Of a stretch of 64,000 nucleotides of DNA, positions 49,001 to 59,837 are shown in pieces (the first letter of the stretch is position 1; the number at the start of each line of letters is the position of its first letter). Origin of the DNA: Chrysoporthe austroafricana (Eukaryota > Ascomycota > Sordariomycetes > Diaporthales > Cryphonectriaceae). The DNA lies in NCBI GenBank assembly GCA_001051155.2, contig JYIP02000003.1:682001-746000 (forward strand). Direction: 5' to 3'. The notes beneath the pieces were generated by a model. It made no database searches. It was given only the letters and a program-made list of their open reading frames with translations, and was not told the origin of the DNA. Both the position numbers and the translations under genes were made by a program.

Positions 49001-50167
49001 TCCGGTGGGCGGTGCCTTCGGGGCATCGGGTGGGGGTGGGGGACGGGTGGGCGCCGAGCCGAAGGCGGGCGGGACGGGGGCCAGGGGGGGCGTGGTGGCC
49101 TTGGCGGTCGAGGCGGAGGAGGGCTCGTTCGCGACGGAGCCCTGTCGGTCTAGCTTCGGGCGGCCGCTGCGGTCGGCGGCGGCGTCGCGGGGGTCGCGCG
49201 GCGTCTCGCGGGGAAAGAGCTCGTGCTCCTCCCTGGGGGCGTCGCGGGGGCGCATGTCGGCATCGGCGAACCTGTGGCTGTCCCGGTCGTCGCGGTCGCG
49301 GGCGCCCCAGCGGCCCTCCTGCGACCGGCTCCTGGGGAAGCGAGAATCAGGCCGCTCGTCGTGGAAGGGTCGCCCTCGGGCACGCGGGCCACCGCCGCGG
49401 CCCCGATACCCACCGCCGCGGTAGGACTGGGAGGAGAAAGGGGGATCTGACGAGGAGGACCCTGCGCTAAGGGGCCCGCCATCCCTGGAGCCCCTCCTGG
49501 GGCGGTCAGCGTCGACACCGATCTGCAGGTCGCGAAAGTCTCTGCCGGGGGGTGGTGATCTCCTGGGGCCCGGGGACGGGCGGCGGCCGCGGAAGCTGTC
49601 CCTCTCGCGGTCCCGCCAGTCGCGGTCGCGCTCCCTGCTCCGCTCGCTGCGAAAGGGCGGCGGCTCGTCCCTCCTGTCGCGGAAGTCGCGCTCGCGGCCG
49701 CGGTCCCGGCTCTCGTCGCGCCAGCCACCGCCTCGGCCGCCGCCCCGGCCGCCGCGGGGCCGGCCCCTGAAGTCACCGGCATAGCCGCCGCCGCGCGGGC
49801 CGCTGGGGGGGTCGAGGTAGGCCTTGGGGGCGCGGGGGGGCTCGCGGCCGGTCAGGGGGTCGCGGAAGCCGTCGCGGCCGGGCTGGAAGGTGGACGCGTT
49901 CGTTCTCGCCTCGCCCGAGGTGCGGCGGCGGTCGCCATCGCCGTACTGGGAGCCGCGGTCGGTGAGCCTGTCGGGCGACCGGTCCCTCGGGGAGCGCGAG
50001 CGGCGGTCGTCGTAGCGGGGGTTGTATCGAGACCTGTAGTCAAGCGGGGTCTGAGCATGATGGACATCGTCGGCGTGGAGGTCTGTGTTCAAGGTCGGCA
50101 GCCTCGGGGCACCCGGCTGGCCGGGGTAGCCTCGGCCGGCGGGACGGTAGTGGTTTGGGGGGCGCAT
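42941..50167 (-). CDS. SNT1: Large SANT-domain protein, Snt1/NCoR-like (Set3 complex)
   Basis: About 2385 residues. The start is ATG at 50167 (MRPPNHYRPAGRGYPGQPG); the open frame upstream contains a GA-rich repeat and is taken as 5' UTR. One intron, 46003..45935 (GTGAGT...CAG), 69 bases and without stop, splits the second SANT domain and joins TKTPTM to VKNFYSRKS. The N-terminal 350 residues are Arg/Gly/Asp/Ser-rich. An Ala run lies near residue 710. SANT1 is at about 1069-1117 (FTDEEAAQFEKAYLEFPKQW, KRDFHACIQYYYIKK) and SANT2 at about 1350-1390 (YWSVVEQSEFTDLLRSFGTD). This pairing is that of yeast Snt1 and animal NCoR/SMRT, scaffolds of histone deacetylase complexes. The C-terminal 900 residues are Pro/Gln-rich, with repeated IPNPN, repeated NDPR and a Gln run. 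Nuclear role inferred. Confidence 0.85.
43016..43057 (-). repeat. Coding CAG/CAA repeat (Gln tract) in the SNT1-like gene
   Basis: CTG repeat on the plus strand, read as CAG on the coding strand, with a few CAA. It encodes a run of about 14-15 Gln close to the C-terminus. Confidence 0.9.
43609..43750 (-). repeat. 12-bp coding minisatellite (NDPR) in the SNT1-like gene
   Basis: About eleven to twelve copies of a GGGTCGTTGCGC-like 12-bp unit on the plus strand, encoding Asn-Asp-Pro-Arg on the minus strand with Ile or Leu variants in a few units. Confidence 0.9.
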
Positions 50168-52483
50168 GGCCGGTGGACTGCCGACATGGACGCGAGGGCG
50201 AGAGGGGAAGAAGAGGAGGAGGAGGAGGAGGAGGAGGAGGAGGAGGAGGAGGAAGGGAGAGAGGGAGAAGGGGAAGGGCGGGGGGAGGAAGAGGAGGGCG
50301 AGGGCGAGGGCGATCACTCATCGCCACGACAGGCACAGCAGCAGCAGCGAGACGCGAGGCCCGCCCGCCGACGGCCGCGGAGCGACATGGGAAAAGAAAA
50401 CAGGATCAGCCGTTCGTCAGGGCCGGCGGTGGGGAACGGTCGGCCGACACGAGCACAGACGTGGCGGATAAAAAAGAACACAGGACGTATGGAGACCAGG
50501 CCTGGGGCACGCGACGCGAGGTGAGGCGAGGCGAGGCAGGACGAGGCAAGACGAGGCAGGGCACTTTTGCAGGGCTCATGACAGGACAGGAAAAGGATCA
50601 AACCAAGACAAGACAGAACAGGACAAGGCACAAGAAAGCAAACGAGGGCGGCGCAGCGTACATGTCTCTCTCTCGGCCGAGGGCCACCGCTGGCCCTCGA
50701 CGATGGCGTGTCGGTCAGGAGCGGGCGCGGGAGGGCACAGCTGCGAGCTCAATGACCATGTCGATTGCTCTCGCGTGCAGTGGATCTGGTCCCTCCGTCG
50801 CCGTGTCTGTCGTTGTTGTCGTGCGTGCTGATGCTGCTGGTGGTGGTGGTCGACGAGGGCGAGGGTGACGGTTCAGCCTGGCCTGGCCTGGCCTGGCCTG
50901 GCCTGGCTTTAGCTCGACTCGAGACTCGAGACTCGAGACTCGAGACTCGACGACGACGAGGATGGCGAGGACGCAGACGGTCCTACTGGCCTGGCTGGCT
51001 GGCACCACCGCCGTCGTGTGCCTGGATCGTGATCAGAGGGCCGCCGTGGTGGACCCAGGGAGGGGCATAGAAGAAGGCGTGCAGGGGCGGGCCAGAGGGG
51101 GGCGCGTCGAGGGCGTCAAGGGTGAGGGTGAGGCTGTGGGCGCCGGCTGCTACGTGCGAGATGCGCCCTGGTGGTGGTGGTGGTGCTGGGTGGGCGTCGT
51201 TGTCGTAAAGTCGTGTGAGGACGGAGCGTTCGTGAAGGTGTGAAGAAAAGGTCGAGTCGAGGTCGGAGACGACGGGTCGAGACAGACGCACGCAAACTGC
51301 TGCTGTGCTGTGCTGTGCAGGCGCCAGGGCCAGGGCCAGGGCCAGGGCCAAGGCAAGCCACCGGCCACCGCAGGCTAAGCTGGCAGCTGGCAGCCGTGGG
51401 CCATCAATCCATGCCTGGGGGGAGCCTGGGGGGGGGGCCGCCAATCTCCTCCCCTGCTGCGGTACCGCCTGTGCGGTGCTGCGGGCGCTGTGGTGCCAGG
51501 TACCCTCAGCAGGAGAGAAGTCAGGTACGTACTGTGCTCTGATGGAACCCTCCTTTAGCGCCCCTCAGACGCCGCGGCAGCCCAGATCAGGCCTAGCACC
51601 AGTGGCACCGTAGCCCCAGCACGCCCAGCACAGAAGGGGTGGGCCTTCTCGAGGCTTGTCCTGGCGGCTCATGACAGGGGCACAGGGGGGGGGGGATACT
51701 CTGGTACCATAGGGCCACCACGGGCCACCAACCCAGTCAGTGCCAGTACTCAGTACTGGGCAGGGCCCTAGTTCGTGCCTAGGACAGGCGCCGCCACAGC
51801 AGATCACGCTAGCCCCCGCTGGGGGGTTAGCCCAGGCGCTGTGCCGTAGCCCTGCCGAGTGCCGCGCTCGCATCAGTGGCACCCCAGTGACACCAGTGGC
51901 ACCCCAGTGTGGCACCCAATCCCGCCCTCTTCAGCAGGGTTCCACGTTTCAGCGCAGGGGTGTTTTTTTTTTCCCCTTTCCAATTGGGTTTTCCTTTTTT
52001 ATTTCTGCCTGCTTTTTTTTTTTTTTTTGGGTCACCCCGTGTCTTGTTTTTGTTTTTGTTTTTTTCTTCCTTCCCAAGACGCTATGACCACGACAGGGGG
52101 TCTTATCGCAACCTTCTCTTATCAGATCTAAACAAGGGACGAACCAGCCGTCATATCAGACCGGATCGCCAGGAAGAGATAGATAGATGCTCAACGAAAT
52201 TAATAGAGAGAAAACTCCAAGATAATCAATCTCACGATGCCATAGTCTGTCTGCACTAGAATTACGCTGGTCGTTATTTTATTTCTGAATCTCTTCATAT
52301 TGGCTGGTGGCAAATACTGTGTGTACTGGCTGACGGTGCGGGTGGCACTTCAGAGTCTTCCTCTCGCCTCTAGTCAAATTTTCAAACCACCAACATCCGA
52401 GACTATCATCCGGCGCCACGATGGGCTACAGCCTCAACGTCGCCCTCTGAATATTCTCTCTCCCTCTCTCTCTCGCCTTCACC
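50168..52483. other. Divergent intergenic region with simple repeats
   Basis: Lies between the SNT1-like start and the deoxyhypusine synthase start. A GGA/GAG repeat spans 50209-50255. Next are four to five copies of CCTGGC at 50878-50905 and ACTCGAG repeated four times at 50915-50948. Around 51850-51910 a CAGTGGCACCCCAGTG unit repeats. CCAGTACTCAGTACTGG at about 51744 is a short palindrome. C/T-rich sequence immediately precedes the synthase ATG. No gene recognised. Confidence 0.5.
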
Positions 52484-53632
52484 ATGTCGTCGCAACCCTC
52501 CCACGCGACAGAGGCCGCCCCCTCGACGGCCAGGGACGCCGTGCTCGTGAGCGGCGTGATGCCCGCCGGGTCGCAGCCCGTCGAGGAGCTCGACTTCAAC
52601 CGCCTGCCGCGGCCCCTCACCGCCGACAGCCTGCTCGACGGCATGCGCCACATGGGCATCCAGGCGTCGGCGACGGCGCGCGCCGTCGACATCATCAACC
52701 GGATGCGCGCCTGGCGCGACCCGGCGACGGGCGCGCGCGCCACCGTCTTCCTGGGCTACACGTCCAACCTCATCTCGTCCGGGCTGCGCGGCGTGCTGCG
52801 CTACCTCGTCCAGCACCGCCACGTCTCGTGCGTCGTCACCACCGCCGGCGGCGTCGAGGAGGACCTCATCAAGTGCCTCGGCCGCACCTACATGGGCAGC
52901 TTCGCCACGCCCGGCGCCGAGATGCGCGCCGCCGGCCTCAACCGCATCGGCAACATGGTCGTGCCCAACGAGAACTACTGCCGCTTCGAGGACTGGGTCG
53001 TGCCGCTGCTCGACCGCATGCTCGACGAGCAGGAGGCGAGCCGCCGCACCGGCCGCCACGTCGACGCCTGGGGCGCCGAGGTCGGCGGCGAGCTCGTCTG
53101 GACGCCCTCCGCCGTCATCCACCGCCTCGGCCGCGAGATCGCCAGCGAGGACTCCGTCTACTACTGGGCCTGGCGCAACCGCATCCCCGTCTTCTGCCCC
53201 GCCCTCACCGACGGCAGCCTCGGCGACATGCTGTACTTCCACTCGTTCCGCGCCGCGCCGCGCCGCCTGTGCATCGACATCGTCGGCGACATCCGCCGCA
53301 TCAACACCATCGCCGTGCGCGCCCGCCGCTCCGGCATGATCGTCCTCGGCGGCGGCCTCGTCAAGCACCACATCGCCAACGCCAACCTCATGCGCAACGG
53401 CGCCGACTACGCCGTCTACATCAACACCGCCCAGGAGTTCGACGCCAGCGACGCCGGCGCCCGCCCCGACGAGGCCGTCAGCTGGGGCAAGATCAAGCCC
53501 GACGCCGAGAGCGTCAAGGTCTACGTCGAGGCCACCGCCTGCTTCCCCCTCATCGTCGCCTGCACCTTTGCCCAGGACGAGCAGGAAGGCGTCGCCGAAG
53601 GGGAAACCCCACGGGAAGGGGACGGCGCATGA
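52484..53632 (+). CDS. DYS1: Deoxyhypusine synthase
   Basis: Transfers the aminobutyl group of spermidine to a lysine of eIF5A, the first step of hypusine formation (NAD-dependent, cytosolic). Single exon, 382 residues, usual length about 350-370. The ATG at 52484 sits after a CT-rich leader typical of fungal start regions. Signatures are [100 protein letters not shown] and [21 protein letters not shown]336 in WGKIK is the enzyme-intermediate lysine of the family. NAD-binding Asp and Glu motifs are intact. The C-terminal tail after FAQDEQ is acidic and specific to this organism. No intron, no frame damage. Confidence 0.96.
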   Translation: MSSQPSHATEAAPSTARDAVLVSGVMPAGSQPVEELDFNRLPRPLTADSLLDGMRHMGIQASATARAVDIINRMRAWRDPATGARATVFLGYTSNLISSGLRGVLRYLVQHRHVSCVVTTAGGVEEDLIKCLGRTYMGSFATPGAEMRAAGLNRIGNMVVPNENYCRFEDWVVPLLDRMLDEQEASRRTGRHVDAWGAEVGGELVWTPSAVIHRLGREIASEDSVYYWAWRNRIPVFCPALTDGSLGDMLYFHSFRAAPRRLCIDIVGDIRRINTIAVRARRSGMIVLGGGLVKHHIANANLMRNGADYAVYINTAQEFDASDAGARPDEAVSWGKIKPDAESVKVYVEATACFPLIVACTFAQDEQEGVAEGETPREGDGA

Positions 53633-54543
53633 TCCGCCAGCGGGCTAGGCCTACCATCCATGTACAGATAGATGGTGGCAGGATATTCAGTCACGCCGGC
53701 CTCCTGTCTGTCTCTCGTCACCTGTCAGCGGGAACCCCCTTTCCCTCCCTCTCGTTCTGCTCTCATCGTGTGCTGACTCTGGGATAGGCAGTGGCAGTAC
53801 AGCGTATCCAGGTAGGCAGCAGGCAGGATCCAAACAGTCCGTGGAATTATCTTGAGATGCGATTTCTCTGTGGAGATAGGCCGAGCGCTTTTCTAGCAGG
53901 CTATTCTACTATCATGGCCTGCCTCGGCACACCAGCCGCATGACATGAAGGGGACTATGTCCACCACGCTTGATGTGCACACTCCTAACTCTCTCTACTT
54001 TTTTTTTTTTTTTTTCTTCCCTCCCTCCGTCTGCTGCCCCTCCCAGACTTCGGATATCGTCGATCCGATCCGTGGCCTCGAAGTCTCCATCACCTGGCTT
54101 GGTCTCTCGATCGTGCTGAACTTCTATCGCTTCGCCACTTTGTGATGGGATGACAATCTGCTGAAGGCGTGCTGCTGGCTTGGACAGTGACTTGAACAAA
54201 GAGATAGGAGGAAGCCGATGCGTGCTGATGAGTGGTTCGGCGTGGTGCCCATCCTCCTCTATGCTGCCTGCCCAGACTCGGCCTAGTTCTGCTGAGTCGT
54301 CATGGTTGTTGTCGTCGACTGCTGCCTCACAATGCCAAACCAATCAGATGCCCTGACCCAGCACTGAAAATCGGTTCCTCCTTCACACACTCCTTCTGAC
54401 TTCACTCATTGTGTGCAAGCCTCTCCACACACCGACCCCCTTCGACCACTCTCGCCTTGGATCCAACCTCTGCCCTCAATGAGCCAGCGCATCAACCAAG
54501 ACGGGTCAACTTGCCCGCCCCGATCGAGAACAGCCTAAACACC
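53633..54543. other. Intergenic between convergent genes
   Basis: Contains a T tract of about 16 near 54000-54015. No gene recognised. Confidence 0.4.
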
Positions 54544-56913
54544 CTACTGGTACCGCGGCGGCCCAAAGTGTCGGACCCCATCGTGACCTCCCCTGTCACC
54601 ACCGCCATCCGCTTGGCCCTGGGCAAACGGGTTGAAGACCCGCCCGCCCATGCTCTCGAACGGATTCATCGGCCGGAACAGGTACTCGGGGTAGCGCGGC
54701 CACGGCCCCGTCATGGCTGGGAACGGCTGGCCCGGCGGCGGCGGCTCCTCGAGCGCGAGGCCGAGGCGCCCGGTCAGCAGGTTCATGACGCGGTCGTTGT
54801 ACGCGTCGCGCTCATTGCTGTTGCTACCACCATGACCGTCACCATCACCATCACCACCATCCTCGACCTTCTCGAACTCAGAACATCCCACGCCCTCTCC
54901 CCGCGCAGCAGGCCGCCCCACCGCCGCGCGGCGGCCGTCCGGCGCGTCCACGCTGCCGCCGTCGCCGACACGCCCCGACGCGACGAGGTTGCGGTACTCG
55001 AAGTCGTGCATCCGCACCGGGCCCTCGAACGGCGCCCGCCCCGCGAGGATGTCGCGCATCTCGATGTCGTCCATCTGGAACAGCACCGACCGCGCGATCT
55101 TCCTGGTGGCCTGCGCGCGGGAGAGGTGCGGCGGGAAGAGGTCGAAGCGGTAGGCGTCGCTGGGGGGCGGCGGCGGCGGCGGGCCCGCGAGAGACGGTCG
55201 CAAGGGGGGCAGCCGGGCGGGGAGTGCCTCGCTGGAGGGCATCGCCGCCGCCGGTGGTTGTTGGGGGAGGGCTGGCCCGCCGAGAGGGCTGTCGGTGGAG
55301 GGCATCCTCGTGGACGGCGGTTCGTGGCCAGGACCCTCAGCCCAAGGTGATGTCTGGCTGTCGTGGACACGTGCAGGGGAAGGCAGGCCCTGCGCTTGAG
55401 ACGATGCAGAGACGGCGGCGGCGGCGGCGGCTTGGCGGAGGCGAAAGTCCTCCTCGAACGAGAGGGGGATGTCTGGATGACGACGAGAGGCATCCTGCGT
55501 CCCCCCCTCGCTGACGGTGTCGCTATCGTCTCCCTCGCCCTTCTCCGCCTCGTACTTGACAGCAGGCACATTGACATCACCCTTCGGAGCCACCGCCTGG
55601 ACGCCCGTCCGCTTCTGCGGCCCCTCGCCGTCCAGCCGAGCGCACACGCCCTCCTCCTCAGCGCCCTTCCTCTCCCGCGCCTCGCGCTCCTCCTCCGCCC
55701 TCTCCTTCTCCAGGTGCACGCGGATCATCTCAGCCAGCGCCCTCTTCACCTCCCTCTCGCGGGCCTGCGCTCCGTCCTCCGCCGCGCCCCGGACGTTGCT
55801 CTCCGGCCACGTCTCCATCGCCACGTCCACGCGCCGCGCGTACATGGCCTGCTGGCCCGCCACCCGCGCCGGCGCGTGCACGTTCTCGCCCCGCAGCTTG
55901 CACGCCGGCGGCCGCTGCATCGACCGGTCCGCGACGGGCTCGTCCCGGAACGCCCCCGTCACCACGAAGTCGTACTCGCCCGCGCGCGACGACGCCGCGC
56001 CGCCCTGCAGGTACTCCGACACCGCCAGCGACCCCGTCCGCACCCGGCCCCCCGTCGCCGCGGCCATCTCGGCGCGCGCGCGGGAGCGCGTCACCCGGCC
56101 GCCCGCGCTGGCCTGGGCGGAGGACTTGCTGGCCTGGGCGGAGGACCTGCTGGCCTGGGCGGAGGATCTGCTGGTGGCGGTGGGGGCGCGCTGGGCGGCG
56201 GCGCGCTTGGCGGTGGTGCGCTTGGCGGTGGTTGCGCCGGGGGCGCTAGGCGGGGCCTGTGCCTGTGCCACGGTCCGCGCCCGGGAGAGGCCGACCTTGT
56301 CGTCGAGGCCGGCGAACTCGGGCTGGATCCTGGCGCGCCGCTCGGACCGGCGTACGTGCAGGAACTCGACGGGGAAGTCGTCGGTGGTGGGCGCCGCCAC
56401 GTCGCCGTCGTCGTCCTTCTTCTTCTTGTTCTTGCTGCCACGTTTGGCCTTCTTGGACGCGGTCGTCTCTGGTTTCTTCGCGGCCTGGTCGGGCTTCGTA
56501 TCTTCCGCCTCGGCGGCGGTCGTCGTCATCGTTGTCGTCGGGGGCGGGGGGCGAGGCCCGTCGGTCATGCTCCGAGGGAGCATTAGGGCTGGGAACTGCG
56601 CGGGGTTCTCGGCGGAGAGGTAGATGTCCTCGGGCGCGGCGGCGTGGCGGAGCAGCTCGGTGCGCAGGGTCCGCAGCGGCCCCTCGCCGTCGCCCAGGTC
56701 CCGCGCCGGCATGGGCGCGCCCATGTCGAACGCCGCCGGGAGGCGCGGGGCGGCGTACGGCGCGGGGTGGCGCCAGCGGGTGCTGAAGGGGTTCGTCTGC
56801 GCGTCCGCATGGTCGCCGTCGTTGTTCGTCGTGGAGGCGCGGGTGGCCTCGAGGTGCAGGCGCTGCAGCTCCTTGGCCTGGTACATGGCCTCGAGCGGGG
56901 TGGGCGGCGCCAT
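54544..56913 (-). CDS. Hypothetical protein, 789 aa, largely disordered
   Basis: Single exon from ATG 56913 (MAPPTPLEAMYQAKELQRLH). No catalytic domain recognised. The region around residues 75-125 (LRTLRTELLRHAAAPEDIYL) and the C-terminal region (ARSVLFQMDDIEMRDILAGR, RNLVASG, NDRVMNLLTGRLGLALEE, YPEYLFRPMNPFESMGGRVF) look structured or conserved. Between lie a Lys-rich nuclear-type patch (KKAKRGSKNKKKKDD), three copies of an SSAQAS unit, a Glu/Arg coiled-coil-like helix (VHLEKERAEEEREARERKGA) and Pro-rich stretches including PPPPPPP. The length and absence of stops in a low-complexity gene argue for a real protein. Function unknown; nuclear location is a guess from the basic patch. Confidence 0.7.
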   Translation of the reverse strand: MAPPTPLEAMYQAKELQRLHLEATRASTTNNDGDHADAQTNPFSTRWRHPAPYAAPRLPAAFDMGAPMPARDLGDGEGPLRTLRTELLRHAAAPEDIYLSAENPAQFPALMLPRSMTDGPRPPPPTTTMTTTAAEAEDTKPDQAAKKPETTASKKAKRGSKNKKKKDDDGDVAAPTTDDFPVEFLHVRRSERRARIQPEFAGLDDKVGLSRARTVAQAQAPPSAPGATTAKRTTAKRAAAQRAPTATSRSSAQASRSSAQASKSSAQASAGGRVTRSRARAEMAAATGGRVRTGSLAVSEYLQGGAASSRAGEYDFVVTGAFRDEPVADRSMQRPPACKLRGENVHAPARVAGQQAMYARRVDVAMETWPESNVRGAAEDGAQAREREVKRALAEMIRVHLEKERAEEEREARERKGAEEEGVCARLDGEGPQKRTGVQAVAPKGDVNVPAVKYEAEKGEGDDSDTVSEGGTQDASRRHPDIPLSFEEDFRLRQAAAAAAVSASSQAQGLPSPARVHDSQTSPWAEGPGHEPPSTRMPSTDSPLGGPALPQQPPAAAMPSSEALPARLPPLRPSLAGPPPPPPPSDAYRFDLFPPHLSRAQATRKIARSVLFQMDDIEMRDILAGRAPFEGPVRMHDFEYRNLVASGRVGDGGSVDAPDGRRAAVGRPAARGEGVGCSEFEKVEDGGDGDGDGHGGSNSNERDAYNDRVMNLLTGRLGLALEEPPPPGQPFPAMTGPWPRYPEYLFRPMNPFESMGGRVFNPFAQGQADGGGDRGGHDGVRHFGPPRYQ

Positions 56914-57916
56914 GGCTCGGTCCTATGAGAGGTGGACCTGTGGAGAGTCTTCCCGGGGCGGTGGTCGAATGTGGGACGACGAGGTGTCTGCGTGCCTGCT
57001 GTTGACTGTCCTCCTGTGGTATGTAGGGCGACCTGGCTTGGGACAGATGGAAAGCCGTGCTGGGATTCACTTGCTGTTGCTGTGACCGCTAAGCGGGGTG
57101 TCTGGCTTTTGAATCGATCTTCCCTGGTGATCTGTCGGCATTGTTTTGTGTTCTGCGAGTTTGTGTTGAAGGCTGTAGGGAAGCCTGGGACGACACTAGG
57201 GTGGGCGCAAGGTGTCAAACGGGGGGGAGCTGGTAGTGACAGTGGCCGCTCGAGTGACAGGTCGACCTGTTGAATGGAACTTTCTAGGTTGTGATAGGCC
57301 TTTGCCTTAGTGAATAGATGTGTGTGTGTGTATTGGGGGGAGAGGGGCTCGATCCTAGGACGCCAGAGCGTTGGGATGTGTTGGAAAAGAACGGTAGCCT
57401 GAAGAGCCAAGGCCCAGGGCAACAAACAATCACTGGCCAAGGTCAACGAGCTGCGTTCTGCGCACATTCGATATGATATCGGTTGGGAGACCTGCAGTGT
57501 TTGGAGCAAACAGCCAACGGAACAGCGGCAGTCGCTTCGCAGCAAACCTCTGAGCGGCGTTTCCCAGGATGAACGCTGGGTATGGCTACTGGATGTGGTC
57601 TGCCCCAGCTACGAAAGTTGATTGATTGATAGATACTACCGATGCTCCGTGTCATGTTTTCTGCTATGGACTGCGCAGGAGAGCTTGCCATCCACGACGG
57701 GATGAGGCAGCACTCCACGAGACGCGTGCCGGTGGGATAGGCCGCTCTCGAGGGCGGTAGGATAGGTCTGAATAGGCTAACCGGGACGTAAGATCGAATT
57801 CAACCCACAAGCCTTGCCGCCGCCAGCCCAGATGAATGAACCCTCCTCGTCTGTGGCCCCGCCCGGACGAACCTGGCCCTGGAACGCCAGGCCGCCCATG
57901 GCCTCCCAGAGGCCGC
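56914..57916. other. Intergenic
   Basis: Leader of the disordered-protein gene and 3' end of HMG-CoA lyase. A TGTGTGTGTG repeat lies at about 57320-57332. No gene recognised. Confidence 0.4.
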
Positions 57917-59169
57917 CTACGCCGCCCTCTTCCTCGCGCCGAGCACGGCCTTGCCGACGGCGCTGTCGTTGGGCTTGCCGATCTCGGCGGTGATCCAGGC
58001 GCCGACGTCCGCGACGCCGTCGAGGTCGACGCCGGTGTCCATGCCGAGGCTCTCCATGAAGTAGACGACGTCCTCGGTGGCGACGTTGCCGGTGGCGCCG
58101 GGGCTGTAGGGGCAGCCGCCGAGCCCGCTGACGGCGGCGTCGAAGGCGCGGATGCCGTGCTCGAGCGCGACGGCCGTGTTGACGAGCGCCTGCCCGTACG
58201 TGTCGTGGAAGTGCATGGCGACGTCGCCGGGGCGGACCCCCGCGGCGGCGACGCCGCGCAGCAGCTGCGCGGTCCGCGGCGCCGTGCCCATGCCCGTCGT
58301 GTCGCCCAGCGCGATCTCGTCCGCGCCCATCTCCAGCAGGTCCGTCGCCATCGCCGCCACGCGGTGCGGGTCCACGTCGTAGCCCTCGAACGGGCACCCC
58401 AGCACCACCGAGATGTACGCGCGCACGCGGATGCCCGCGATCGCGCGCTTCGCCTCGGCGATGACCTCGCGGAACCGCGCCAGCGACGTCGCGATGTCGC
58501 AGTTGAGGTTCCGCTGCGTGAAGGTCTCGGTCGCCGCGGCGAAGACGGCGAGCTCGATCTCGGGCCGCGCGGGCGCCGCCGCCGCCGCCGCGTCGCCCCC
58601 GCGCGTCGCCTCGGTCACGAAGCTGTCCGGGTGGGCGCGGAGGATGGCGGTGGCGTTGCCGAGGCCTTTGAGGTTGGGCGCCAGGAAGGAGTAGGTGATC
58701 GGCCGCGGGGACGAGATGCTGTTCTGGAGGATGTGCTCGAGGATCTCGTTAGAGCTGTCCATCTGCGCCACACGACAGTCAGCGTGCCAGGTCTCTCTTC
58801 TCTGGCGGAGGGAGGGCGTGGAGGAGGACGTGGAGGAGGAGAGAGGGCACAACGCCGGGGCGGCCTTGCCTGGGGGACCCATTTCGGCGACACGAATGAC
58901 CCGGCCTCGATGTTCGTCAGCCCCGTCTTGGCCAGCCGCTCAATCAGCTCGATCTTGGTCGCCAGCGGGATCGTCGTCTTCTCGTTCTGCAGCCCGTCGC
59001 GGGGGCCCACCTCGACGATCTTGACGCGGTTGTCGAAGGACGGCTGCTGCTGCTGCTGCTGCTGCTGCTGACCCTGCCCTGGGGCATCTGTGGCTGTCGC
59101 GAGCGTCCGCAGGCACCGCGGGGCAGCCCTCCGCAAGGGGATGCGCGTGATGGGTCGTAGGCACTTCAT
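57917..59169 (-). CDS. HMGL: Hydroxymethylglutaryl-CoA lyase
   Basis: Cleaves HMG-CoA to acetyl-CoA and acetoacetate in leucine degradation, normally in mitochondria. Exons 59169..58870 and 58762..57917 encode 381 residues; the 107-base intron is of the GC-AG class (CAG|GCAAGG...CGCAG), and the join restores [19 protein letters not shown]. The N-terminus [20 protein letters not shown] is Arg-rich without acidic residues, consistent with a mitochondrial presequence. Residues 34-42 are nine Gln, encoded by a CTG/CAG repeat. Family signatures are [40 protein letters not shown] and [14 protein letters not shown], in which C317 is the catalytic cysteine. C-terminus KRAA is not a peroxisomal signal. 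No frame damage. Confidence 0.95.
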
Positions 59170-59837
59170 CCTGCGCGGCAGGCCTTACCAGAGGCTGCTC
59201 TCGTGAGCTGTTGTCGCGCGGGGGGGAAACGAGGTCGGTCGGCACAGCTGCAGATGATGTAACGGCGGGCCGAGGCCTGCGCTTATTGCCGGCAGCGGCA
59301 CCGAACCGAGACACCGCGCCCAGACGGCCGAGGTGGGACTGTCAGAATGTGTCTCTCTCCGGCGACGCAACCGCTATGCATGAACCAGAACGGCATGAGA
59401 CCCACGGGCAGGGCCCTCCAGGGGCAACGGCCAAGCTGAGCAGCCTGTGCTTCTGGCTACCCGCGCTCGCAAGGCTGGCCTATACTTCGCTGCGGATGCT
59501 GACTAAGCACCACCCACTTACACAGCCTCGTCTGCGAAGACATAGAACCAAAGGGCAGGGTAACGAGGACCAGACAGCATCGACAATGAACATCTTGGGA
59601 TCTAGAGACTTGCGAGCGACTACGAGCTCGGCTATGATTTATGAGGGTCCTTCAGCCTCTGAGTAGAACAACATCTATCTGAACCTACAGACTGTCGAGT
59701 CGACTACGGCTTGTCGTCCCACATTCCACACCAGCCATTCCTTCTTTCAGGCGGATAAAGAGTACTCCCACGAAAGAGGCACCGAAATCCGACTGACGTC
59801 TCCTAACCCTGCCCCCTGCCACACGTACCGCAGCCGC
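59170..59837. other. Intergenic between HMGL and EME1
   Basis: Promoter of HMG-CoA lyase and 3' end of the Eme1-like gene. No motif assigned, no gene recognised. Confidence 0.4.

Noticed and set aside
45623..49153. Plus-strand open frame of about 1176 codons
   Set aside because: It is antisense to the SNT1-like gene in GC-rich repetitive DNA, has no family resemblance, and its Arg/Gly/Leu-rich product is typical of a shadow frame.
50168..50317. N-terminal extension of the SNT1-like protein with Leu runs
   Set aside because: It begins with a non-ATG codon and consists of a translated GA repeat; the ATG at 50167 is a better start.
52300..53787. Plus-strand frame of 495 codons over deoxyhypusine synthase
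   Set aside because: It overlaps the clearly conserved synthase in another frame and is an Arg/His-rich artefact of GC-rich codons.
54409..56623. Plus-strand long frames over the disordered-protein gene
   Set aside because: They are antisense to a single continuous 789-codon frame that has coherent composition.
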